The translations under genes were made by a program, and so were the position numbers. Of a DNA stretch of 64,000 nucleotides, positions 21,287-28,954 are shown piece by piece (position 1 is the first letter of the stretch; each line of letters begins with the position of its first letter). The notes beneath the pieces were generated by a model. The model was given only the letters and a program-made list of their open reading frames with translations, was not told the DNA's origin and did not search any database. This DNA is from Erwinia pyrifoliae DSM 12163 (lineage in GTDB: Bacteria > Pseudomonadota > Gammaproteobacteria > Enterobacterales > Enterobacteriaceae): contig NC_017390.1 in the NCBI RefSeq assembly GCF_000026985.1, positions 2,949,602-3,013,601 of the forward strand, given 5' to 3'.

Positions 21287-22124
21287 TCCTTCTGCGCAGA
21301 TTGTGGCGGATGGCCTGACTATTCGCGCGGCCAACGGTGCGGAGCTGGTGAAAAATATCAGCTTTACCCTCGGTCGTGAACGTGTGGCGCTGGTCGGGGA
21401 ATCCGGCTCAGGCAAATCGCTGACCGCCCGCACATTGATGGGCCTGCTGGCTCCTTCGCTACGGGTAGAGGCCAATACGCTGAATATCGCCGGGGAAAAT
21501 GCGCTGACGCTCAGTGAGCGCCGCTGGTGCGGGCTGCGCGGTAGCCAGCTGGGCATGGTGATGCAGGATCCGAAATACGCCCTCAATCCGCTTCGAACCA
21601 TCGGCTGGCAGGTCGCGGAGCCACTAAAACTGCACGGCCGCTTCTCCCGCGCCGAGATCAAGGAAAAAGTGTGCGAGATGCTCGACGCGGTCGGGTTGCC
21701 GCAGCCAGCAGAGCTGATGCAGCGCTATCCCCACCAGCTTTCAGGTGGGATGGGGCAGCGCGTGATGCTGGCAATGGCGCTGATCGCCGAACCGCGCTTT
21801 CTGATCGCCGATGAACCGACTTCCGCACTGGATCACGCGATGCGCGATCAGGTGCTGGGGCTGATTCAACGTTTGGTGGATCGGCGCAATATGGGGCTGC
21901 TGCTGATCAGTCACGATCTGCAACAGGTTTCCGAGCACTGTGAACGGGTGATGGTGATGTATCAGGGCGAAGTGTTGGACCGACTGCCCGCAGCCGAATT
22001 ACCCCGCGCCACCCATCCTTATACGCGCACGCTGTGGTCGTGCCGCCCGGGCAAGGCGACCCACGGCAGGCTGCTGCCAGTGCTGGATCGCGCTGCGCTG
22101 GTACAGGGAGACCGCCATGATTGA
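21276..22124 (+). CDS. Peptide ABC importer ATPase (DppD-like)
   Basis: The start at 21276 overlaps the permease stop. Walker A is VGESGSGKSLTAR, the signature HQLSGGMGQRV and Walker B FLIADEPTSALD. At 282 residues it is shorter than classic DppD (about 327) and the C-terminal extension is reduced, nearer NikD in size. The heterodimeric partner is the next gene. Confidence 0.92.
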   Translation: MNTNPSAQIVADGLTIRAANGAELVKNISFTLGRERVALVGESGSGKSLTARTLMGLLAPSLRVEANTLNIAGENALTLSERRWCGLRGSQLGMVMQDPKYALNPLRTIGWQVAEPLKLHGRFSRAEIKEKVCEMLDAVGLPQPAELMQRYPHQLSGGMGQRVMLAMALIAEPRFLIADEPTSALDHAMRDQVLGLIQRLVDRRNMGLLLISHDLQQVSEHCERVMVMYQGEVLDRLPAAELPRATHPYTRTLWSCRPGKATHGRLLPVLDRAALVQGDRHD

Positions 22125-22782
22125 ATTGAGCCAATTGAGCGTTGCCCACAAGCAGGGCTACGAACTGCGTCGCGTAGTGCATGATGTGTCGCTGAAGATC
22201 CGGCCGGGAGAATGTTTTGGCCTGGTCGGCCCCTCCGGCTGCGGCAAGTCATCGCTACTGTGGGTAATGGCCGGTCTGAACGCGCACTGGCATGGCGGCA
22301 TGCAGCTGGCCGGGCGCCAGGCCGCAGCGGGCAAGCCGTTTAGCGGACAGCTAAGGCGCGATGTACAGATGGTGTTTCAGGATCCGTATGCCTCACTGCA
22401 CCCGCGTCACCGCCTGCGCCGCACACTGGCGGAACCGCTGAAGTTGATCGGCAGCAGGCAGATCAATGAGCGCATCGATCAAGGTTTCCGTCATGTCGGG
22501 CTGGATCCGGCGCTGGCAGACCGTTATCCACATCAGCTTTCCGGTGGCCAGCGTCAGCGCGTAGCGATTGTGCGCGCCCTGCTGCTGGAGCCGAAAATTC
22601 TGTTGCTGGATGAGCCAACTTCCGCGCTGGACATGTCGGTACAGGCGGAAATCCTTAATCTACTCACCCAGCTGAAGCAGCAGGATAACCTGACGATGGT
22701 ACTGGTCAGTCACGATCCTGATGTCATTGACCATATGTGCGACCGCGCGGTGCATATGGAGCGGGGAAGGCTGGTCAATTAA
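22117..22782 (+). CDS. Peptide ABC importer ATPase (DppF-like)
   Basis: This 221-residue ATPase has Walker A GPSGCGKSSLL, signature HQLSGGQRQRV and Walker B ILLLDEPTSALD. It overlaps the upstream ATPase by 8 bp. It is shorter than DppF (about 330), with the C-terminal Cys-containing extension absent, but all catalytic motifs are intact. Confidence 0.92.
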   Translation: MIELSQLSVAHKQGYELRRVVHDVSLKIRPGECFGLVGPSGCGKSSLLWVMAGLNAHWHGGMQLAGRQAAAGKPFSGQLRRDVQMVFQDPYASLHPRHRLRRTLAEPLKLIGSRQINERIDQGFRHVGLDPALADRYPHQLSGGQRQRVAIVRALLLEPKILLLDEPTSALDMSVQAEILNLLTQLKQQDNLTMVLVSHDPDVIDHMCDRAVHMERGRLVN

Positions 22783-22830
22783 CTTTATGCCAACAGGGAT
22801 GGCCCTTTTACAACGGGTGCCGCGTTAAAC

Positions 22831-22874
22831 CCGGATGCCCCGGAGGCTCTTACGCCAGCCTCTGGGGCACCCGG
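22831..22874. repeat. Large imperfect hairpin between the ATPase gene and second binding protein
   Basis: An 18-bp stem (22831-22848 with 22857-22874) has one mismatch and one G-T pair around an 8-nt loop. No T tract follows. It could attenuate read-through or protect the upstream mRNA, setting a separate level for the second binding protein. Confidence 0.65.
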
Positions 22875-22990
22875 CTTATCAACATGACCCGGCCTCTGTT
22901 TTAAAACGGCTAAGGTTAGTTAAATCCGGCATTTCTGATTTTGCCATCTCCCCCTATAGTCCTGATAACTCTTCCGATTCAGGACTTATC

Positions 22991-24568
22991 ATGCGAATAA
23001 TCCTCCCGTTGTTGTTGGGCAGTACTCTGCTACTTTCTCCAGGCATTCAGGCCGCCACGCCTGCCGATACGCTTATTGTGGCTATTTCGCTCGACGGGAT
23101 TATCAGTTTCGACCCGGCAGAGAGTTTTGAGACGGTAAGTACCAGCAGCCTGCGCAACGTTTATCAGACGCTGGTATCCGCAGATATCGACGACCCGCGT
23201 AAGCTGGCGCCCCAGCTTGCCAGCAGCTGGCAGCCGGGCGCCGGTGAGCACAGCCTGCTGTTTACCCTGAAACCGGGAGTGAAGTTTGCCAGCGGTAACC
23301 CGGTGACCAGCGATGACGTGATTTATTCACTGACGCGGGCGGTAAAGCTGAATAAGACACCGGTATTTATTCTCGGTGAGTTCGGCTGGACGGCAGAGAA
23401 CATCGACGCGCAGTTCACCAGACACGGCGATAACCAGTTAGAAATTCGTTGGTTCTCTAATATCGGACGCGATCTGGCGCTGCGCCTGCTGACCTCTCCC
23501 GTCGCTTCTACCCTTGACGCTAAACTGGCGCAGCAACATGCCAGCGCAGGGGATTTTGGTAACGGCTGGTTACGTACCCACTCGGCCGGCAGCGCCGCCT
23601 ACAAAATTAGCCACTATGTGCCACAGCAGGCGCTGGTGCTGGAACAGAATCCACAGGCGCAGCCCGCACCGCACCTTAAAAGAGTGATCCTGAAAAATGT
23701 CGCCGATCCCGGTTCACGCCGCTTACTGTTGGAACAGGGCGATGCCGATGTCGCCTACGGTCTTGGTGCCGACCAGTTCGCCACGCTGAAAAAACAGTCT
23801 AACGTGACGGTCGCCAGTTTCCCCTCCAGCCTGATTTACTACCTTGGCTTTAACACTCAGGATCCGCAACAGCCTGTGCTGGGCAATCCGGCCTTTTGGC
23901 AGGCCGCACGCTGGTTGATTGACTACCAAAGTCTCTCTCAGCAGCTTCTGAAGGGGCAATATGCGGTGCATCAAGCCTTTCTGCCGGGCGGATTTGACGC
24001 CGCGCTGGATAATCAGCCGTTCCATTACGACCTCGTCAAAGCGAAAGCGATTCTGGCAAAGGCCGGCATTCGGCCCGGCACGCGTTTTGCGCTCACTATC
24101 GTCAATCAGCCCCCCTACAGCGAGGTAGCACAGGCGTTGCAGGCCAGCTTTGCTAAAGCGGATATTCAGATTGATATTCAGCCGGTGGCAGAGGCTGAAC
24201 TGTGGAGCAAAATGCGCGGGCGCGATTTCCAGTCGGTCTTTATCTACTGGGGCGCGGATTACGTCGATGCCAACAGCAATGCCAGCACCTTCGCTTATCA
24301 TATGAACGGCGGGCCAAAGACCCTCGCCTGGCGCGTTGGCTGGAACATTCCACAGCTTAGCGCTCAGACCCGTGCCGCCGCTGCCGATAGCAATGTTATT
24401 AAGCGCAATGCGCTTTACCGGCAGTTACAAAGCGAGATCCAACAAAATTCGCCGTTTGTGGTGATGTTGCAGGGGCAGCAGCAGGTAGGTTTGAGCAGGC
24501 ATGTGCAGGGGGCATACGGGGGGATTGGCATTAGCCTACTGTATTTCGACCGGGTGAGTAAAATCTAG
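22991..24568 (+). CDS. Peptide ABC importer, substrate-binding protein 2
   Basis: The 525-residue SBP family 5 protein starts at ATG 22991 with a signal peptide (MRIILPLLLGSTLLLSPGIQ, cleaved after AQA-type site before ATPADT). It parallels protein 1 closely: ATPADTLIVAISLDG against ATPADTLVIAQSIDD, and LLLEQGDADVAYGLGADQFA against LLLEQGDADIARNLGADQMA. A tandem duplication followed by divergence is likely. It presumably feeds the same permease with a different ligand range. A hairpin separates it from the ATPase gene. Confidence 0.92.
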   Translation: MRIILPLLLGSTLLLSPGIQAATPADTLIVAISLDGIISFDPAESFETVSTSSLRNVYQTLVSADIDDPRKLAPQLASSWQPGAGEHSLLFTLKPGVKFASGNPVTSDDVIYSLTRAVKLNKTPVFILGEFGWTAENIDAQFTRHGDNQLEIRWFSNIGRDLALRLLTSPVASTLDAKLAQQHASAGDFGNGWLRTHSAGSAAYKISHYVPQQALVLEQNPQAQPAPHLKRVILKNVADPGSRRLLLEQGDADVAYGLGADQFATLKKQSNVTVASFPSSLIYYLGFNTQDPQQPVLGNPAFWQAARWLIDYQSLSQQLLKGQYAVHQAFLPGGFDAALDNQPFHYDLVKAKAILAKAGIRPGTRFALTIVNQPPYSEVAQALQASFAKADIQIDIQPVAEAELWSKMRGRDFQSVFIYWGADYVDANSNASTFAYHMNGGPKTLAWRVGWNIPQLSAQTRAAAADSNVIKRNALYRQLQSEIQQNSPFVVMLQGQQQVGLSRHVQGAYGGIGISLLYFDRVSKI

Positions 24569-24575
24569 TGGCGAA

Positions 24576-24600
24576 CGGCTGCGCGCCAGGCGCGCAGCCG
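24576..24600. terminator. GC-rich hairpin after the second binding protein
   Basis: CGGCTGCGCGCC and GGCGCGCAGCCG are perfect complements around a single A. It ends the ABC cluster, although the T tract is poor. Confidence 0.6.
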
Positions 24601-24618
24601 ATGCTCTGAGTTAGCAAG

Positions 24619-24813
24619 TCAGGAAATCACCGACTCAGAAGCATGTTTATGCTTTTCGCTTTCGAAATGGGTTTTAAACTGCTCATAGATGGAGATCATA
24701 TTGGCAGCATCACCCTGCAAAGGGCTGAGTTTACCCGCGCGAACCAGCTCAATAACCAGCTGTAAGGCGGCCTGCTTCGGGCTGGTAGAAGGGTGTGCAA
24801 TTTCGTTTGGCAT
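24619..24813 (-). CDS. Conserved small protein of unknown function
   Basis: The 64-residue protein (MPNEIAHPSTSPKQAALQLV, ELVRAGKLSPLQGDAANMIS) is soluble and helical, with no signal or membrane segment. The codon pattern is like the chromosome. It is convergent with the ABC cluster. I do not recognise a characterised relative. Confidence 0.6.
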   Translation of the reverse strand: MPNEIAHPSTSPKQAALQLVIELVRAGKLSPLQGDAANMISIYEQFKTHFESEKHKHASESVIS

Positions 24814-24957
24814 ATCTCATTCCGTTAACCGTTAAACCCGCACTCTACCAAGTTTGCCCGGCTGACGTCACGTTTTTTACAGGTGATCACCACCCGGGAA
24901 AATATGTACAAAATAAATAAACTTGTACAGATTTATCAAAGCAGATAAAGTCACTGC

Positions 24958-25028
24958 CGTAACGAATTATGCACTTGCATAGCCTCTGGAAGTGTTGCCG
25001 GGTTTCCCACTTCCCGAGGCTATTTTTT
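24958..25028 (+). ncRNA. Candidate small RNA with intrinsic terminator
   Basis: An orphan terminator is clear: an 8-bp outer stem (ATAGCCTC/GAGGCTAT), one mismatch, a 7-bp inner stem (GGAAGTG/CACTTCC) and T6 at 25023-25028, with no open frame ending near it on this strand. Upstream, TTGTAC (24923-24928), 17 bp and TAAAGT (24946-24951) could be a sigma-70 promoter, giving a transcript of about 70 nt. Two TGTACA hexamers 19 bp apart (24905, 24924) overlap the -35 and could be an operator. No match to a known sRNA is claimed. Confidence 0.45.
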
Positions 25029-25166
25029 GACAGGATTACTCACTCTTCCCGCTTCCACTTCTTTTTTCTTTTTGTGCTATAACGCAAATTAATTGTTTTT
25101 TAACAAGGAAAATTAGGCTCCTTTAGGTTATTTTTTAACCCTTCCATTCAATAAATGGAGACGTGT

Positions 25167-25390
25167 ATGAAGCGACAGCCTGTGGCATCATCCGCTATTC
25201 CTGGCGGCGGTTATTCGGATATCATGTCGAAAAGCATATCTGCAGGTGGAAACGCTGCGCCACGGCACTGTAACCTTAAGCGGTGTTCCTTTGACTGCCT
25301 GGCATTTTTTGATGGCCGCACCGTCTAAAGGACTCTTCTTTATACCAGCACATCAAAAATCGTTATCATCAAATCTGGCCGCAAGGATAA
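25167..25390 (+). pseudogene. KTSC-domain protein gene, two frameshifts
   Basis: An ATG with GGAG upstream starts MKRQPVASSAIPGGGY. The frame then shifts near 25210 to LQVETLRHGTVTLSGVP and FLMAAPSKGLFF. It shifts again near 25340 to YQHIKNRYHQIWPQG and a TAA at 25388-25390. Joined, these give a full KTSC domain (short basic domain named for its conserved Lys, Thr, Ser and Cys). Function is unknown even when intact. Confidence 0.75.
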
Positions 25391-25403
25391 GGGAGTACTC
25401 GCT

Positions 25404-25670
25404 ATGTCATTCATCAAAAGGCTTTTTCAACCGTATGGCGCTCCGTTGCTCGGCGTGTTGTTGTCAGGCGTGTTCGGCTTTGCCCCTTCTTCAAAGGCAG
25501 AGACGATCTCCGTTCCTTTGTCACAGGAACAGGACGGTGGGGAGGCAGGCCGTGCCTGCATTTATGTCTGGCATGGTTCTGCGCAATATCGTGTGGTCAA
25601 CGCCGGCCAATTATGCGCAGCGGAAATTACCGTCGAAGATAAACCTGGTATTACCGATACGAATATTTGA
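25404..25670 (+). CDS. Small exported protein of unknown function
   Basis: The 88-residue protein has a signal peptide (PLLGVLLSGVFGFAPSSKA, cleavage before ETISV) and a mature part of about 54 residues with two Cys (GRACIYVWHGSAQYRV, GQLCAAEI) that could form a disulfide. AAGGGAGT precedes the ATG, which lies 13 nt after the KTSC remnant. No family is recognised. Confidence 0.6.
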   Translation: MSFIKRLFQPYGAPLLGVLLSGVFGFAPSSKAETISVPLSQEQDGGEAGRACIYVWHGSAQYRVVNAGQLCAAEITVEDKPGITDTNI

Positions 25671-25763
25671 CGGTAAGACATCTGAATAGCGCAGAGATAT
25701 GTTACTTTACAGGCATTGAGCCTGCAGATGCCTTGCAGTGCAGCCCGCTGGCAAAGGAATACG

Positions 25764-26780
25764 TTGTTGAAAACCCTCAATATTAAACTGTTAATGCCGA
25801 TTGCCACCTATCTGGTGATCCTGCTACACACTGCTGCGGTGCCGTTCCATACCTTTCATAGCGCCTGGTCAGTCGCAGTTATGTATGACGCTCTGGGCCG
25901 AATTTCCTTTCCGCTGTACTTACTGATTGCGGGCTATATTTCGCTCAATAAAAATGAATCATTGCTTAGTACGTTAAAGGTCCGGGTGCTGAACCTGCTG
26001 ATACCGCTGATTGCGTGGACGGCGGTTTACTTTGTTTATAACCGTATGATTAATGGCAGTACTGCCTCATTCAGCGTGCTGGAAACGCTCAGTACCCCTG
26101 CCTATCAGCATTTGTGGTTTATCTATACGCTGATCCTGCTGTATCTGGTTACTCCGCTGCTGAATACGTTTATCCAGCACGGTAGCCAGCAGCGAATTAA
26201 TTATATTATCGCCATCTGGTTTGCTCTGGCTTCAGTTTATATGTTGTTTGACAATTTCAAAGATAGCGTGCTGGAAAATCATCCTGAATCCGTGCCAAGT
26301 AATATTGATATGGTGGTTTATCTGTCCGGGTTTTATATTATTGGTGGCGTCGCACGTCGCTATAAACTGGCACCTAAAACGGCCATCGCCAGCGTCATAT
26401 TCATACTGAGTGCGGTATTAACCGCAGTGATGTGCTATTCGTTATCCATCAGCATCAACCAGCCAAACGAGATTTTTTTGTTCTATTCGGCACCGACCAT
26501 TGTCACGCTTGCGCTTGCCTGTTTCTTTATGCTGCTCAATGCGCGATTGCAGTTCACCAGGCGTTTGAGTTTGTCCATACGCGGGCTAAACAGACTGAGT
26601 ACGGGTATTTTCTTTATTCATATGCTGGTGCTGGAAACGCTACTGCGGCTGTGGCCGGTAAATTTTGAAAACTACTACGCCATCCTGACTATTCCGGCAG
26701 TGGCTCTGTTGAGTTATACGGTGTCTGCTCTGCTGGTAGCGGCGCTGCGGGTGGTTCCGGGGCTTAAACGAGTGGTATAA
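25764..26780 (+). CDS. Acyltransferase family 3 membrane protein (WecH-like)
   Basis: The roughly 338-residue protein has about ten membrane helices and the acyltransferase-3 pattern: LLMPIATYLVILLHTAAVPF (catalytic-type His early), YHLWF-like QHLWFIYTLILLYLVTPLL, and GIFFIHMLVLETLLRL near the end. It probably O-acetylates a surface polysaccharide or similar acceptor at the inner membrane. AAAGGA sits 5-8 nt before tandem TTG codons at 25764/25767, which I prefer to an ATG at 25728 lacking such a sequence. The gene is AT-richer than its neighbours, and no polysaccharide cluster adjoins it. Confidence 0.8.
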   Translation: MLKTLNIKLLMPIATYLVILLHTAAVPFHTFHSAWSVAVMYDALGRISFPLYLLIAGYISLNKNESLLSTLKVRVLNLLIPLIAWTAVYFVYNRMINGSTASFSVLETLSTPAYQHLWFIYTLILLYLVTPLLNTFIQHGSQQRINYIIAIWFALASVYMLFDNFKDSVLENHPESVPSNIDMVVYLSGFYIIGGVARRYKLAPKTAIASVIFILSAVLTAVMCYSLSISINQPNEIFLFYSAPTIVTLALACFFMLLNARLQFTRRLSLSIRGLNRLSTGIFFIHMLVLETLLRLWPVNFENYYAILTIPAVALLSYTVSALLVAALRVVPGLKRVV

Positions 26781-26784
26781 CTGC

Positions 26785-26817
26785 AATGACCGTTCAGTAC
26801 CTCTCTGAACGGCCATT
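26785..26817. terminator. Hairpin after the acyltransferase gene
   Basis: CCGTTCAG and CTGAACGG pair around TACCTCT, extended by AATG/CATT past one mismatch. It has no T run, so it is a weak terminator candidate. Confidence 0.45.
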
Positions 26818-26855
26818 GACTCCCGCTCGCAAACACATCAGTCACAGGCTGGGGT

Positions 26856-27086
26856 TCAGCCCATGGCCTCGGCAAATTTGTGCGGTTGATTAATTGCCCG
26901 GCGTGCAATCCAGTAAAGTAAAATCCGTTCGTCATCATGATCCTGATCGGCCATTGCCAGAAGCTTTAAACCAAGCGTGGCTTTGTTTACTGGCTGCCCG
27001 GTAATACTGAGATCAACCACTGCCTTGCCAATGATAGTGCACACCTCTTCCTCACTTGAAATCGGCTCTTCTGTCAGACTACTCAT
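26856..27086 (-). CDS. YmgB/AriR-like connector protein, second copy
   Basis: From the ATG at 27086 (GGAGGAG upstream) this is 76 residues: MSSLTEEPISSEEEVCTIIG, KAVVDLSITGQPVNKATLGL, KLLAMADQDHDDERILLYWI. It aligns by eye with E. coli AriR ([20 protein letters not shown]). Such small helical dimers modulate biofilm and acid-stress regulation. It is diverged from the copy at 16193, and the family call is moderate. Confidence 0.6.
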   Translation of the reverse strand: MSSLTEEPISSEEEVCTIIGKAVVDLSITGQPVNKATLGLKLLAMADQDHDDERILLYWIARRAINQPHKFAEAMG

Positions 27087-27723
27087 TTTCTCCTCCTCTT
27101 TGCCCAAAGGTTAAGCATAGCAAACCTGCGCAGCTTGCCACATGGAGTAAGTAACAGCTTATTAACGGGCAAGCGAGCGCCGGTGATAAACCCACGCGGG
27201 GGCAGGTTTGCCAGAACGCGCGTTCGGTTGCAGGCAAAATAAATGGAAAGCAGCGTCTCGCACATCGAGGTGTACTGGAACTGGACAAATACCCCGTTAG
27301 CGTGAAGCCTGTCGGCAGCACGTTGCAAAATACGATGACGTAAAGCCTGCGGCAGGGACAACAGCGGTCAGCAGGAAAAAATGACATCGAACTGACCATC
27401 AAGATTTTCCTCTGACTCAGCCACCACCTGCAATCGTGCATCCCGATCCTGCATAGCGTAAAGAGCGGAATAAAAGCGTGGATTGGTTTCAAAAGTCAAC
27501 AGAAGGGCATCTGCGCGCATACGCGCCAACAAATGCCGTGTTAACACCCCCTCCCCGGCCCCTGACTCGGCAATGCGCAGACAGTGCTGCCAGTCCACCC
27601 CGTCCGACATGGTTTTACCCAATGCCGCGATGACGGGTCGATAGTGCCGGTGTTGCGCGGGCCGGCGATAAATTCCTGAAGGTAGCTGGCTTTATTTTTC
27701 AACCAGCACGGTGTAGGCAGCAA
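27083..27723 (-). pseudogene. Phospholipid N-methyltransferase-like gene, broken
   Basis: Segments of a SAM-dependent phospholipid methyltransferase appear in order: LQEFIAGPRNTGTIDPSSR in one frame, then after a -1 shift near 27640 DWQHCLRIAESGAGEGVLTR (SAM motif I) and FETNPRFYSALYAMQDRD, then an in-frame TGA (27367-27369) after DGQFDVIFSC, then PLLSLPQALRHRIL and ANGVFVQFQYT. The C-terminus no longer resembles the family. An intact enzyme would methylate phosphatidylethanolamine. Confidence 0.75.
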
Positions 27724-27969
27724 TATATTTATCTCCCGATGAATATGTCGTACCTGTTCAGGCCATCACTCGTTCGACAAGTTCGGTAAATCTGCCTCCT
27801 TGCCGTAAAACCAGGACCTATCCCAAAAAATCCAGTTCAGCACCTTCAGCCTTAATGCCCGACGTGAATCGGGCTGACGACCGATCGCCCCGGTTCGGCG
27901 AAGCACATACTTGTCATCCGGCTTATCGCCTATAATGAAACAGACACCGTTCTGTCATAGGAGTAAGCG

Positions 27970-28161
27970 ATGTTAATTGGCTTCGTACTACTTGTCAGCG
28001 CCTGTGGAAATGATGCCTGCGACGCGCTTCCCGTATCGGAACATATTTATCCTACCCGCTATGCTTGTGAACAGATGGCGGAGCGCATTCATCAGCGCCG
28101 CCCCAAGGCAGTGTTACTGTGCGGTGAGGTTTTTCGCCAGGTCGACACCGCCCCTCCTTAG
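27970..28161 (+). CDS. Small Cys-containing exported or membrane protein, YebW-like
   Basis: The 63-residue protein (MLIGFVLLVSACGNDACDAL, PTRYACEQMAERIHQRRPKA, VLLCGEVFR) has a hydrophobic start and four Cys. The layout resembles E. coli YebW (DUF1482), but only loosely. AGGAG lies 7 nt before the ATG. It is convergent with iraP, overlapping by 4 bp. Confidence 0.55.
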   Translation: MLIGFVLLVSACGNDACDALPVSEHIYPTRYACEQMAERIHQRRPKAVLLCGEVFRQVDTAPP

Positions 28162-28451
28162 GCATCCTCTGCTGGCGTGGCTTCGTCGACATATCTCGTT
28201 ACCGCCAGCAGACGGTTCACATGGGTGAGCAATAAATCCACGTCGGTTTGCAGAAAACCCTCGCCTCCGCGTGATACGGTGAGAATCGCATTCTGGATAT
28301 TTTCCGCTATTGAGGGGCTGTCCTCTTTACCAACGGTAAGCAGCAATGCGGCCAGCACCAGTGATTGCGCCTCAACTTGAGCCGTCAGCTCTTTTGTGTC
28401 CACATCCATTCTGGCAAGCTTCATTAAAATATCGATAACCAGCTGCTTCAT
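28158..28451 (-). CDS. iraP: Anti-adaptor IraP, sigma-S stabiliser
   Basis: This 97-residue helical coiled-coil protein (MKQLVIDILMKLARMDVDTK, ELTAQVEAQSLVLAALL) parallels E. coli IraP ([28 protein letters not shown]). IraP binds RssB and blocks ClpXP delivery of RpoS, especially under phosphate or magnesium limitation. E. coli iraP lies near phoA-psiF, consistent with this neighbourhood having been rearranged. It is 11 residues longer at the C-terminus than in E. coli. Confidence 0.85.
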   Translation of the reverse strand: MKQLVIDILMKLARMDVDTKELTAQVEAQSLVLAALLLTVGKEDSPSIAENIQNAILTVSRGGEGFLQTDVDLLLTHVNRLLAVTRYVDEATPAEDA

Positions 28452-28755
28452 TTGAAGATTTCCTCATAAAATTATTGCTATGAAATTACCATTCCGCCTG
28501 AGGCGGGTAAACAGGATTTGGGCTTTTATCAGCGAAGCCGCTTCTACCGGCAAACAGCGGATGCATCTGCTTGTTTATCTGTAAATTTTCCTCTGTTCAC
28601 CTGTTTCCGGAATCATTAAATCACCTCGATTATCTCCTTAACATAAGACATTTCTCTGTGCTGAAAGCGCACTTCAGGCTTCGCACTGGTCCCTTTCGGG
28701 TAGCAGGATTGCTTTTTTGCTGCCAGGCTTGGCTAAAGGCCATAAAGGAGTTGCT

Positions 28756-28953
28756 ATGTTTCGTTTTTTTCTCACCCTGTTTTCCAGTCCCGAATCATTG
28801 CTACAGGTGATGAGCAAGCGGGCGATAGCCGAGTCAATTGAGGATGGTGAACGTATCCTGATTGATGAAGATGGCAGCGCCAGCGTCAACATTCACAGCC
28901 CGGAAGTCAGGGAAGATTTTGCCCGCCATATCGCCACGCTAAGGAGAGCATGA
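28756..28953 (+). CDS. Small protein of unknown function, first gene of a pair
   Basis: The 65-residue protein (MFRFFLTLFSSPESLLQVMS, DGERILIDEDGSASVNIHSP) begins at ATG 28756 with AAGGAG 6 nt upstream. The acidic middle and basic end give no known domain. It is 1 nt from the next gene, so the two are translationally coupled. Confidence 0.6.
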   Translation: MFRFFLTLFSSPESLLQVMSKRAIAESIEDGERILIDEDGSASVNIHSPEVREDFARHIATLRRA

Positions 28954-28954
28954 C

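Noticed and set aside
24958..24980. Resemblance of GTAACGAATT to a stretch of DsrA
   Set aside because: Ten bases of similarity with otherwise different structure and a different terminator is not enough to call DsrA.
27367..27369. In-frame TGA in the methyltransferase remnant as a selenocysteine codon
   Set aside because: No SECIS-like hairpin was seen after it, the family has no Sec site there, and the gene has another frameshift.
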